The notes under the pieces: model-generated
What the model was told of the DNA's origin: nothing
The model's database searches: none
What the model saw: only the letters and a program-made list of their open reading frames with translations
Made by a program: the position numbers and the translations under genes
Shown here: piece after piece, positions 44,156-52,510 of the stretch
How the letters are laid out: every line of letters starts with the position of its first letter
Numbering within the stretch: the first letter of the stretch is position 1
NCBI GenBank assembly: GCA_015075375.1
Contig: JABTUM010000001.1
Span: 1,669,201 to 1,733,200 of the forward strand
DNA length: 64,000 nt
Source of the DNA: Planctomycetota bacterium
Lineage (GTDB): Bacteria; Planctomycetota; SZUA-567; H5-PLA8
Reading direction: 5' to 3'

Positions 44156-46510
44156 ATGTTCGACGGTTCGAAAGCGATGCGGCGGCTGGCGCTGGCGGCG
44201 ATCCTGCTTGGGGCGGCGCTCGCCTTGCTCGCGCTGGAACCCGAGGCCGCGCCCCAACCTCGGCAGGACCGTATCCCGCCGCGTCATCCGGCCGGCGAAG
44301 CCGGCATCGCCGCGCCCGAAGGCGAGGTCGTCTGGCTGCAAGACGAGGCCGTTTGGAAGGCCGCCGCGCCCAAGACCTTTCGCCTGCTTTACGTCCGTTC
44401 CCCGCGGGATTTCGGCTGCGAACTGCTGGAGCGCATCGCCTTCGCGGATCCCGAAGTGCTGGCCTACTTGAAGGAGCATGCGGCGGCGCGGTACGTGGAC
44501 CTCGTCGAGCAGCCCGAGACGGCGCGGCGTTACGGCGTCAGCGAGATCCCGGCGCTGGTGGTGCTGGATCCCGAGGGCGGCTTGGGCGGCGTGCTGCACG
44601 GCTACCGCCCGCCCATGCGGCTGAAGGACGATCTGCAGAAGCTGGCCGCGCAAGCCCAAGCCCGCGTCCGCCGCGCAGCCGAACTCGACGCGCAACTGGC
44701 CGATCAAGCCGGCGCACCCGGCGAAGCGCGCTTTGAGGCCCTCGACGCCGCGGCGAGCCTCGCGGCCGAGCGCAAGCGCTTCGAACTGGCCGTGGGATAC
44801 CTGGAGCAGCTCCTGGCCTCTCCGAAGGTGGAAGAAGCCCGCAGCGTCGCGACCTTGCGGCTGCGGCTCGCGCAAGCGCTGGCCGAGGCCGGTCGCGGAG
44901 CGGACGCGGAGGCGCAATTCGAACTCGCCGCGCGGGCCGACACGCTTTCCATCTACGGCGAAGCGATCGGTTACGCGCGCGCGCAAGCGGCGCTGCATGC
45001 GGGGGCGCTCGAAGCCTCCGCCGCGCGCTGGGCGGAATTCATCGCGAAGCACCCCAAAAGCGCGCGGCGCGGGCGGGCGCTCTACAACCGCGCGTATGCT
45101 CTGCTGGGTTCGGGAAAACCGGCCGAAGCCGCGCCGCCGCTGAAAGAACTGCTGGAAGCGCAGGACCTCGACGCCGAGACCTACACCGCGGCGCGCGGCC
45201 TGCTGTACGCTTCGCGGGATGCCGATCCCGCGCTGGCGGCGCTGGCCGCCGAACGCGGCGAAGCCCAGACGCTCGCCGACGCACTGGCCGACGGACGCGA
45301 TCTGGCGCGCGAGTATTCGTGCCTCGATTGCCATAAGGAAATCGAGCCCGAGCTGAAATCGGCGCACACCACCTGCGTCGAATGCCACCTGCTGCTCAAG
45401 CAATTCGAGCGCGAGCCCGAGCGGCACGACCGGCTATTGGAGCGGCACACGCATTTCTACCGCAACTGCGCGCGCATCCGGCATACGCTGCGCGCCCCCA
45501 GCCTCGCCGCGGTGGGCGCGCGCGTGCAGGCCAGCTGGATCGCCGCGTTTCTCGATAACCCGTACGACGTGCGTCCGCACCTCGAAGAGAGCATGCCGCA
45601 GATGAACCTCAGCACCGCGCAATCCGAGACGCTCACACGCTATCTGCGCGCCATCGCCTCGGCTTCGGGGCACCGCCCGCCGGACGCCGGCGAACCGGCC
45701 GCGCCGGCGCACGATCCGGCGCTCGCCGCCAAGGGCCGCGAGCTCTTCGAACAATTCAAGTGCTACGCCTGCCACCAATACGGCAACGTACGCTTCGGCG
45801 ACGATCAGGCGAGCTGGAACTGGGACGAAGGACGCGCCGAAGCGCCGAACCTGCGCTTCGCCCGCCACCGCCTTACCGCACGCACCGCCGCCGACTGGAT
45901 TCGCGATCCGCAAAAAGTCGATCCGAAGACGCGCATGCCGAAGTTCGAACTCGACGAAGCCCAGATCGATGCGCTGGTCCAGTTCATCTTTCACGGCGAC
46001 GCCGGCGCCGCCGCCGCGCCGCGGGCCGAAGCGGAGAAGCCGCTCGAACGCGCGCCGGCCTGGGAAGAAGTGAACCACGCGATTTTCCAAGACACGTGCG
46101 TGCACTGCCACATGAGCGACGCCGAAGGCGGCGCGGGCAACGTGGGCGCCTACGGGTACCGCGCGCGGCGGCTCGACCTGACCAGCTTCGCGGGCCTCAA
46201 GCGCGGCAGCTTGCAGCCCGACGGAACGCGCCTGGATATACTCAAGTCCGCCGCCGACGGCAGCCCCGCGCCGATCCTGGCCCGCGTGCAACTGCGCATC
46301 GAAGAGAATAAGCGCGACGGGATTAAACCCTTCGAGGATCCGCTGACCGACCTCGAACAGCCGCGCGAAGGACGCATCAAGCCCGGCATGCCGTTCGGGC
46401 ATCCGGCGCTGACGCCCGAACAGATCGCGTTGCTGGAAGCTTGGCTGAAAGCCGGCGCGCCCGGCCCCAAGCCGCTGCCCTTGGGCGATCCGAACCCCGA
46501 AGCGCCCTGA
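44156..46510 (+). CDS. Exported tetraheme protein with thioredoxin-like and TPR domains
   Basis: 784 residues. After an N-terminal signal-like segment (RLALAAILLGAALALLAL) comes a thioredoxin fold lacking CxxC (TFRLLYVRSPRDFGCELLERIAF, GVSEIPALVVLDPEG), TPR-like repeats (about 180-360), then four CXXCH heme sites at about residues 389, 407, 536 and 648 (CLDCH, CVECH, CYACH, CVHCH). Two regions resemble class-I cytochrome c folds (AAKGRELFEQFKCYACHQYGN, TRMPKFELDEAQIDALVQFI). It should be periplasmic and take part in electron transfer; the thioredoxin-like part may dock a partner. No cytochrome-maturation or oxidase genes adjoin. Confidence 0.83.
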   Translation: MFDGSKAMRRLALAAILLGAALALLALEPEAAPQPRQDRIPPRHPAGEAGIAAPEGEVVWLQDEAVWKAAAPKTFRLLYVRSPRDFGCELLERIAFADPEVLAYLKEHAAARYVDLVEQPETARRYGVSEIPALVVLDPEGGLGGVLHGYRPPMRLKDDLQKLAAQAQARVRRAAELDAQLADQAGAPGEARFEALDAAASLAAERKRFELAVGYLEQLLASPKVEEARSVATLRLRLAQALAEAGRGADAEAQFELAARADTLSIYGEAIGYARAQAALHAGALEASAARWAEFIAKHPKSARRGRALYNRAYALLGSGKPAEAAPPLKELLEAQDLDAETYTAARGLLYASRDADPALAALAAERGEAQTLADALADGRDLAREYSCLDCHKEIEPELKSAHTTCVECHLLLKQFEREPERHDRLLERHTHFYRNCARIRHTLRAPSLAAVGARVQASWIAAFLDNPYDVRPHLEESMPQMNLSTAQSETLTRYLRAIASASGHRPPDAGEPAAPAHDPALAAKGRELFEQFKCYACHQYGNVRFGDDQASWNWDEGRAEAPNLRFARHRLTARTAADWIRDPQKVDPKTRMPKFELDEAQIDALVQFIFHGDAGAAAAPRAEAEKPLERAPAWEEVNHAIFQDTCVHCHMSDAEGGAGNVGAYGYRARRLDLTSFAGLKRGSLQPDGTRLDILKSAADGSPAPILARVQLRIEENKRDGIKPFEDPLTDLEQPREGRIKPGMPFGHPALTPEQIALLEAWLKAGAPGPKPLPLGDPNPEAP

Positions 46511-46516
46511 AACGCG

Positions 46517-47806
46517 CTACCGCTTCTTCGGCGTCACCATCGCGAGGAAGTTGAGATACCAAGGCGAAAGGACGCAGCCCCACATAAAAACGATATGCAG
46601 CGTCTTGAATAGCGTCAGGTTCTCCGGTGTAGACGTGGCGAAAAACAGCAACCCGAGTTTCGTTCCGCCACAACCGATCAGAATCGCGGCGATGAAGGTC
46701 ATCAACCTTCGCGGCCAACCCGGCTCGCAGTGGAATACGCCTGTCACGGGCAGCATCAACAGGCCGAAGAACCAAGCAGTCTCTTGCGCACACACCGATT
46801 CCACCGGGTTCGATGAGAAGCCCAGCCAGACCAGCGCTCCCGCCAACCCCAGCAGCAGCACCGCCAGCGCATTCGACATCCGGATCTGGTCCCGATTCAG
46901 CGCCAGCCGGCCGAAGCGGTTGAAGCGCAGCAGCAGATTAAAAAGCGGGTACGCCAACCACGTGAGCAGGCAGAAGCCGAGGTACAGGTACAGGATCGGC
47001 TGCAAGTACGGCGCCCAGGCCGGATGCGACTTGCTCAAACTCGCGATGACCCGGTTGCCCAAGTACAGACCGATGATCACCGCCCACGCCGCTTTGTCGC
47101 TCAGCTTGCCCATGAACAGGAAATACTTGAGCATCCAGCGGTATATGAAATGCCGCGCCTTCAGCGCCTCGACGATGCCTTGGCGGGCCCATTCGTTGTT
47201 CGGCTCGAGCCGCAGCGCTTCGCGGAAATGCTCCATCGCCTTTTGCGGTTCGCCGGCCTCCAGCAGCGCCCAGCCCTGGTTCGCATGGGTGAGCGTGTTG
47301 TCGGGATTCTGGCGCAGGGCGACGTCCAGCACGCGCCCGGCCTCGGCCTGCCGGCCCAGCTTCACCAGCGCGATGGCCCGGACGTTCAGGCACTTTTCGT
47401 GCTCCGCGTCGTGGCGCAGCCCGCTCTCGGCGGCGTCGAGCGCATCCTGCCAGCGCTTCTGGCTCAAGCGCACGCCGCCCAGCAGGCCCCAGTAATCGGG
47501 TTCTTCGGGAAGCAGGCGGATGGCTTCGGCGATCGCCGCGCCGGCGGCGGCGTAATCGTCCCGCCCGGAAAGCACGGCGGCGTGAACGTAATGCGAGAAC
47601 GAGTCGTCCGGCGCGAGGCTCACCGCGCGCTGCGCTTCCTCCGTGGCCTCGGTATGACGCTCGAGTTCCGATAAGCATAGCGCCAGCAGCGCGTGCGCCT
47701 CCGGAGCATCGGGGTCTTCGGCCAGCGCCAATCGCAGCTCAGCCTCGGCCATCTCGGGCCGGTGCTGCTGCAGGAGCAAGTGCGCGCGTTCGAAGTGGGC
47801 GGACAT
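46517..47806 (-). CDS. TPR membrane protein
   Basis: 429 residues. The N-terminal 215 residues carry about five TPR units (HTEATEEAQRAVSLAPDDSF, KAMEHFREALRLEPNNEW), followed by about five transmembrane helices (AVIIGLYLGNRVIA, LYLYLGFCLLTWLAYPLFNLLL, ALAVLLLGLAGALVWLGF, WFFGLLMLPVTGVF). The TPR part faces the cytoplasm if the C-terminus is cytoplasmic. It begins six bases after the TPR-AAA gene, so the two probably work together. The family has no assigned role. Confidence 0.8.
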   Translation of the reverse strand: MSAHFERAHLLLQQHRPEMAEAELRLALAEDPDAPEAHALLALCLSELERHTEATEEAQRAVSLAPDDSFSHYVHAAVLSGRDDYAAAGAAIAEAIRLLPEEPDYWGLLGGVRLSQKRWQDALDAAESGLRHDAEHEKCLNVRAIALVKLGRQAEAGRVLDVALRQNPDNTLTHANQGWALLEAGEPQKAMEHFREALRLEPNNEWARQGIVEALKARHFIYRWMLKYFLFMGKLSDKAAWAVIIGLYLGNRVIASLSKSHPAWAPYLQPILYLYLGFCLLTWLAYPLFNLLLRFNRFGRLALNRDQIRMSNALAVLLLGLAGALVWLGFSSNPVESVCAQETAWFFGLLMLPVTGVFHCEPGWPRRLMTFIAAILIGCGGTKLGLLFFATSTPENLTLFKTLHIVFMWGCVLSPWYLNFLAMVTPKKR

Positions 47807-47812
47807 GGATGC

Positions 47813-49171
47813 CTATAGATTCAAATACTTCAAAATATCGTCGTACACGCCGCCCTGATTCGAGTAGAGCGCGTAGTTCCGCGCCGTCGCGAACCACTCC
47901 TTCGTGCTGGGCTTCACCTTCTTCGCCGCCGCGAGCAGATCCTTATCGGTGAGCGGCTTGGGAACGCCCTCTTTCATCGCTTGGCGCAGCTTCTCTTCAA
48001 TGGCGAGATCGACGACGGCTTTCAGATCCGCGCCGCTGAAGCCGTCGGTTTTCTTCGCCAGGTAATCGAAATCCGGATTCTCGACGGGCTTTCCTTTAAG
48101 CAGGATGCGCAGGACGCCGGCGCGCGCGGGCGCGTCGGGCGGCGGAACGAAGAGCACGCGATCGAAGCGTCCCGGGCGGCGGAAGGCGCTGTCGAGATGC
48201 CACGGCGCGTTGGTCGCGGCGAGGATCAAGACGCCGTCGTTGTGCCCTTTCACGCCGTCCAATTCGGCGAGGAACTGGTTGATCTGGTTGCGCCCGGCGC
48301 TGTGGCGCAGGTCGCTGCGGCTGGCGCCCAGCGCGTCCACCTCGTCGAAGAAGAGCACGCAGGGCTTGTGCGCGCGCGCCTGCTCGAAGATCGCGTGCAG
48401 GTTCCGCTCGCTGGCCCCGATCCACATGTCCAGCACGTCGTTGATGCCGATGGCCAGAAAACGCGCCTGCACTTCGCCGGCCGTGGCCCGCGCCAGCAGC
48501 GTCTTGCCGCAACCCGGCGGCCCGTACATCAAGATCCCGCCGCCGATGGGCTTTCCGTAAGCCTTGTAAATTTCCGGATGCGTCAGCGGGTGGACGATCT
48601 TGAGCTTGATCTCTTCTTTCAGCTCGTTCATCCCGCCCACGTCGGCGAAGCCGACCTTGGGGCGCTCCAGTTCGAACGAGCCCTTCGCCTCGTCGGGTTC
48701 GGCGTGCTGGCGCAGCTTCCCGTCCACGACCTCGTCGTCGTCGTTCGCGCCGCCGGCTTTGCCGCGCCGGATGCCCAGCCGCGCTTCCAGTTCCGTGTCG
48801 GCGGCTTCCGGATCGGCGTCGAGAGCCTTGTGGTATTCCTTCACCGCGCGCTCGACTTCGCCCTGCGCGAAGAGCATCCGCGCATGCAGCAGGTACGCCG
48901 GAGCCGGACGCTGCGCGCGGCGGATCAGATCCTCGACCAGCACCAGCGCCTGCGAGGCCTTGCCCTGCTGCTGGAACGCGCGCGCCAGCGCCAGCTTCGC
49001 GCCTTCGTGATCCGGCGCGCGCTGCAAGGCCTCCTTGGCTTCAACCTCGGCCTCTTCGTAGCGCCCGAAACGCAGCAGCGTTTCGACCAGATGCAGGCGC
49101 AACGGGACGTTCTCGGGCGAAACCTTGAGCGCCTCGCGCAAGCCCTGAAGTTCGGCATCCCCGGCGGCCAT
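47813..49171 (-). CDS. AAA+ ATPase with N-terminal TPR domain
   Basis: 452 residues. Residues 1-130 hold TPR units (EEAEVEAKEALQRAPDH, AVKEYHKALDADPEA); a charged linker leads to a CDC48-like AAA module with Walker A GPPGCGKT (217-224), Walker B CVLFFDEVDA (DE at 276-277), sensor-1 ATNAPWHLD, arginine finger RRPGRFDR and the ADLKAVVD helix. It has a single AAA module, so it differs from classical CDC48 and from FtsH, with no protease domain. GGA lies before the ATG at 49171. It is in an operon with a TPR membrane protein. Confidence 0.88.
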   Translation of the reverse strand: MAAGDAELQGLREALKVSPENVPLRLHLVETLLRFGRYEEAEVEAKEALQRAPDHEGAKLALARAFQQQGKASQALVLVEDLIRRAQRPAPAYLLHARMLFAQGEVERAVKEYHKALDADPEAADTELEARLGIRRGKAGGANDDDEVVDGKLRQHAEPDEAKGSFELERPKVGFADVGGMNELKEEIKLKIVHPLTHPEIYKAYGKPIGGGILMYGPPGCGKTLLARATAGEVQARFLAIGINDVLDMWIGASERNLHAIFEQARAHKPCVLFFDEVDALGASRSDLRHSAGRNQINQFLAELDGVKGHNDGVLILAATNAPWHLDSAFRRPGRFDRVLFVPPPDAPARAGVLRILLKGKPVENPDFDYLAKKTDGFSGADLKAVVDLAIEEKLRQAMKEGVPKPLTDKDLLAAAKKVKPSTKEWFATARNYALYSNQGGVYDDILKYLNL

Positions 49172-49316
49172 GGCGATTCCTTATAAAAGCGGCAACGGAC
49201 CGGAAGCAACGGCGGGTGAGGCTATCCGCATCAATTGGGCGGCGTCAAGCGGACGGCCTCGAAAGCCCTGCGCACGAATGCTGTATAGCCCTGAATAGTC
49301 CAGGAGCGGGCCTGAG

Positions 49317-49934
49317 ATGCTACCGGCTTCGGTGCCTACGCCCGAATGGGATCAGCCGCCCAGGCGATTTGCCGGCACCGCGGTGCTAGGTGCGTTGCTC
49401 TTGGGCATTCTGGTGCCTTGCTTGCTCACCTTCTGGTTTTCCGGGCATTCAGGCTTAACCGGTGCGTTTTTGGAAGCCCCCGAGCGTCCCGATGAAGGAC
49501 GCTGGGATTTCAGTGAACTGGTCTGGCTCATCTCAGTGGCCAGTATCGGATGCGGTCCCGGTGCACTCATCTTGTCCGGCATCCTGATCGGCTTGTTTCG
49601 CCTCCTGATGCGCCAAGAAGGTCGAGCTTGGCAGGTGTGGAAGTCAGAACGCTACTTCATGCAGGCTGGTTTCGCGGCGGGTGCCCTCGCGGCATTCGCC
49701 AATTTTCCAGGCTACCTGGTCGTGGATCTCTTGAACCATCACGATGGCTTGCGCCTCCTTCGCGTCTTCACCCTCTTCGCTGTCACCGGCGCCACCTGCG
49801 GAACTTGGATCGCGTGGCAGGTCTATCGCGAGTTCCACCCCGAGCTGGGGCTCTTCCCGCGCGTATCCCTCTCCGGCTTGGTCGTACTGGTACTTGGCTG
49901 GAGTACGTTGCTGTTCCTCTTTCAGCCCGCCTGA
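49317..49934 (+). CDS. Polytopic membrane protein of unknown function
   Basis: 205 residues with about five transmembrane helices (GTAVLGALLLGILVPCLLTFW, GALILSGILIGLFRLLM, AGFAAGALAAFANFPGYLVV, LFAVTGATCGTWIAWQVY, LSGLVVLVLGWSTLLFLF). There are no charged catalytic residues in the membrane to suggest an enzyme. AGGAG lies about 11 bases before the ATG. It is divergent from the TPR-AAA operon and precedes the UPF0210 gene by 73 bases. Confidence 0.72.
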   Translation: MLPASVPTPEWDQPPRRFAGTAVLGALLLGILVPCLLTFWFSGHSGLTGAFLEAPERPDEGRWDFSELVWLISVASIGCGPGALILSGILIGLFRLLMRQEGRAWQVWKSERYFMQAGFAAGALAAFANFPGYLVVDLLNHHDGLRLLRVFTLFAVTGATCGTWIAWQVYREFHPELGLFPRVSLSGLVVLVLGWSTLLFLFQPA

Positions 49935-50007
49935 CGCTTTCGCTCCCGCCGCTTTGGCGCTAGAAACGGTGCTTCGCCTCTAAGCAGCGTTTGCCCGGAG
50001 CCCCGTC

Positions 50008-51357
50008 ATGTCCATCGCCTTTGAAGAGATCTTCGAAACCATCCGCATGATCGGGATGCAGCATCTCGACATCCGCACCACCACGCTGGGCCTCTCGCTG
50101 CTCGATTGCACCGGCGGGACGCCGCGAGAAGTTGCGCACAAGGTCTACGACAAAGTCTCCAAGATCGGGTCGCGGCTGGTCCCGGCGGCGCGGGAGATCG
50201 AAGCCGAGTACGGGATTCCCATCGTCAACAAGCGCGTGGCCGTCACGCCGGTGGCCGAACTGGGCCTCGCCGACCCGCTCCCCGTCGCCCTCGCGCTCGA
50301 CAAGGCCGCGCACGAGATCGGGATCGACTTCCTGGGCGGCTACAGCGCGCTGGTCCAGAAGGGCTTCACCACGCACGACCACGCGCTGATCGATTCGCTC
50401 CCCGAGGCGCTGGCGATCACCGAACGGCTCTGCGGTTCGGTCGCGGTGGCCTCGACGCGGGCGGGGATCAACATGGATGCGTGCCTGCGCTTGGGCGAGA
50501 TGCTCAAAGCGCTGGCCGCACGGACCGCCGACCGCGGCGGCGTCGGCTGCGCCAAGTTCTGCGCCTTCGCCAACGCGGTGGACGACAACCCGTTCATGGC
50601 CGGCGCCTTCCACGGCATCGGCGAAGGCGAAAGCGGCCTCAGCGTCGGGATCAGCGGCCCCGGCGTCGTCAACGCCGTCGTCAAAGGACTGCCCGGCGTC
50701 GACCTGCAGACCGTCGCCGACGAGATCCGCCGCACCGCCTACAAGATCACGCGCATGGGCGAACTCGTCGGGCGCAAGGTCAGCGAACGGCTGGGCGTAC
50801 CGTTCAACATCATCGACCTCTCGCTCGCGCCGACGCCCGCCCCCGGCGACTCCATCGGCGAGATCATCGAAGGCCTGGGACTCGAACGCACCGGCGCGCC
50901 CGGCACCACCGCGGCGCTGATGCTCCTTACGGATGCCGTCAAACGCGGCGGCGCGATGGCCACCAGCCATACCGGCGGCCTCAGCGGCGCGTTTATCCCG
51001 GTCAGCGAGGACGGCGCGATGGCCGCCGCCGCCGCCGAAGGCGCCTTGACCATCGAGAAGCTCGAAGCCATGACCGCCGTCTGCTGCGTGGGGCTCGATA
51101 TGGTCATCGTTCCCGGCGACACCAGCGCCGAAACGCTGGCCGCGATCATCGCCGACGAGTCGGCCATCGGGGTGATGAATCACAAGACCACGGCTTGCCG
51201 CCTGATCCCTGCTCCGGGCAAGAAGGCCGGAGATACGGTCGATTTTGGGGGGTTGCTCGGATCGGGACCGGTAATGGCCGTCAACCGCTTCGGCTGCGCG
51301 CCTTTTATCCGGCGCGGCGGTCGTATCCCGGCCCCGTTACAGGGCTTGAGGAATTAG
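50008..51357 (+). CDS. UPF0210/DUF711 family protein
   Basis: 449 residues, almost exactly the UPF0210 length (about 450). The start [27 protein letters not shown] and the block [21 protein letters not shown] are typical. The protein is alpha/beta and resembles the pyruvate-formate-lyase-like PFL fold group, but it has no glycyl-radical motif, and its function is unknown. GGAG lies seven bases before the ATG. It follows the membrane protein; no regulator adjoins. Confidence 0.95.
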   Translation: MSIAFEEIFETIRMIGMQHLDIRTTTLGLSLLDCTGGTPREVAHKVYDKVSKIGSRLVPAAREIEAEYGIPIVNKRVAVTPVAELGLADPLPVALALDKAAHEIGIDFLGGYSALVQKGFTTHDHALIDSLPEALAITERLCGSVAVASTRAGINMDACLRLGEMLKALAARTADRGGVGCAKFCAFANAVDDNPFMAGAFHGIGEGESGLSVGISGPGVVNAVVKGLPGVDLQTVADEIRRTAYKITRMGELVGRKVSERLGVPFNIIDLSLAPTPAPGDSIGEIIEGLGLERTGAPGTTAALMLLTDAVKRGGAMATSHTGGLSGAFIPVSEDGAMAAAAAEGALTIEKLEAMTAVCCVGLDMVIVPGDTSAETLAAIIADESAIGVMNHKTTACRLIPAPGKKAGDTVDFGGLLGSGPVMAVNRFGCAPFIRRGGRIPAPLQGLRN

Positions 51358-51588
51358 CCTCGAATAAAAATCTCCCTAAGCCGATTGGACGCCTCCGCAT
51401 CCTTTACATAAGCTGCACATGGAGCCTACCCAGGATGCTCTAAAGTTCTACCGGATTTGAGTTTGAAGATTGTAGGGCGCTCCAATTTGAGGTAAGAAAT
51501 GCGGGCCGTAGTTAGCAAAGACCCCCGCGCGAGTAGCCGATACCGAGGCAGGCTGCCGGGAACTTGTGCGGCAGGGGGGAACGACGGG

Positions 51589-52491
51589 ATGCCCCGCGCT
51601 CAACTTGCGCGCTTGATACTGCTTCTGGGTGGGGCTTGTGTGCTGCTGAATGCACCCGTGCGCGGGGCAGCAGACCGCGAAGCTTTGCCCGACGAACCGC
51701 AGCTCAATGCCACCGCCACCCGAGAGATTGCCTTCGCCGCCGGCCAACCCGAGCCGGTTCGGGCGCCCGTAGCCGCTCCCCAAGCCACGCCGCCCAGCGA
51801 ACCCGCTCCGCCGCCGGCCGCGCAGCAAATGGCCAACGCCGCGCTGCAGGCCGCCAAGCGCGAGCACACCGTCGCCACGCTGCCCACCGCCGGCAAGCCG
51901 GGGGACGTCCGGCTCGTCTGCATGCGCACCGAGGTCGTCACGCGCGGGCGCTGGATCGTCCCGCCGCTGCCGGTCTATCCCTTCTCCATGTGGAACCGCT
52001 GGCTGGACGAGAACGCGCCCAAGGCCACGCATTGCGCGATCGACTGGATGGACGAGCATGGACGCTGGTGGCACACCGAGATCCGCGGCTTCGAACATCA
52101 CGACGCGCGGTACCGCGTCGGGCAGGGCGAGTTCACCGGATCGGGCGTGACCGTCTACGGCGTCTTCGTACTTCCCGGCCGCAGCGATCCGGAAGGCCTG
52201 GAAGTGGTCCTGGACGAGCCCGTGAGCTGCGATTACCGGGTCATCGAAGCCGAAGCGCGCAAATACGGCCGCTTGGACAAACGCCGCGGCGAGCCGGGCA
52301 CCGGGGGACGCGGAAAAGAGAATGTCGGCCTGGGCGGCCCGTCCTTCAAGCCTTCGCAGAACAGCAACACCTTCGTCCGCTACCTGCTCGAACGCGTGAA
52401 CGTAAAGCGCGAAGCGCCGCCGGGTGCGATCGGATGGAACACGGTGCCCCACTTCCCCTACTCGTCCGACGCCGATGCGTACGGCCGCTGA
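51589..52491 (+). CDS. Exported protein with conserved NSNTF-type C-terminal block
   Basis: 300 residues. After a hydrophobic leader (RLILLLGGACVLLNAPVRGAA) comes a Pro/Ala-rich linker, then a beta-rich soluble part (VRLVCMRTEVVTRGRWIVPPLPV; VDYR-like SCDYRVIEAEARKYG) ending with KPSQNSNTFVRYLLERV and APPGAIGWNTVPHFPY. This C-terminal pattern resembles papain-like or NlpC-related cell-wall proteins in style, but I cannot establish a family. The ATG at 51589 was chosen because a Gly-rich GGGGGG site precedes it. It overlaps no neighbour and lies 19 bases before the lipoprotein gene start. Confidence 0.7.
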   Translation: MPRAQLARLILLLGGACVLLNAPVRGAADREALPDEPQLNATATREIAFAAGQPEPVRAPVAAPQATPPSEPAPPPAAQQMANAALQAAKREHTVATLPTAGKPGDVRLVCMRTEVVTRGRWIVPPLPVYPFSMWNRWLDENAPKATHCAIDWMDEHGRWWHTEIRGFEHHDARYRVGQGEFTGSGVTVYGVFVLPGRSDPEGLEVVLDEPVSCDYRVIEAEARKYGRLDKRRGEPGTGGRGKENVGLGGPSFKPSQNSNTFVRYLLERVNVKREAPPGAIGWNTVPHFPYSSDADAYGR

Positions 52492-52510
52492 GGAGCACGC
52501 GAGAAGCTTG

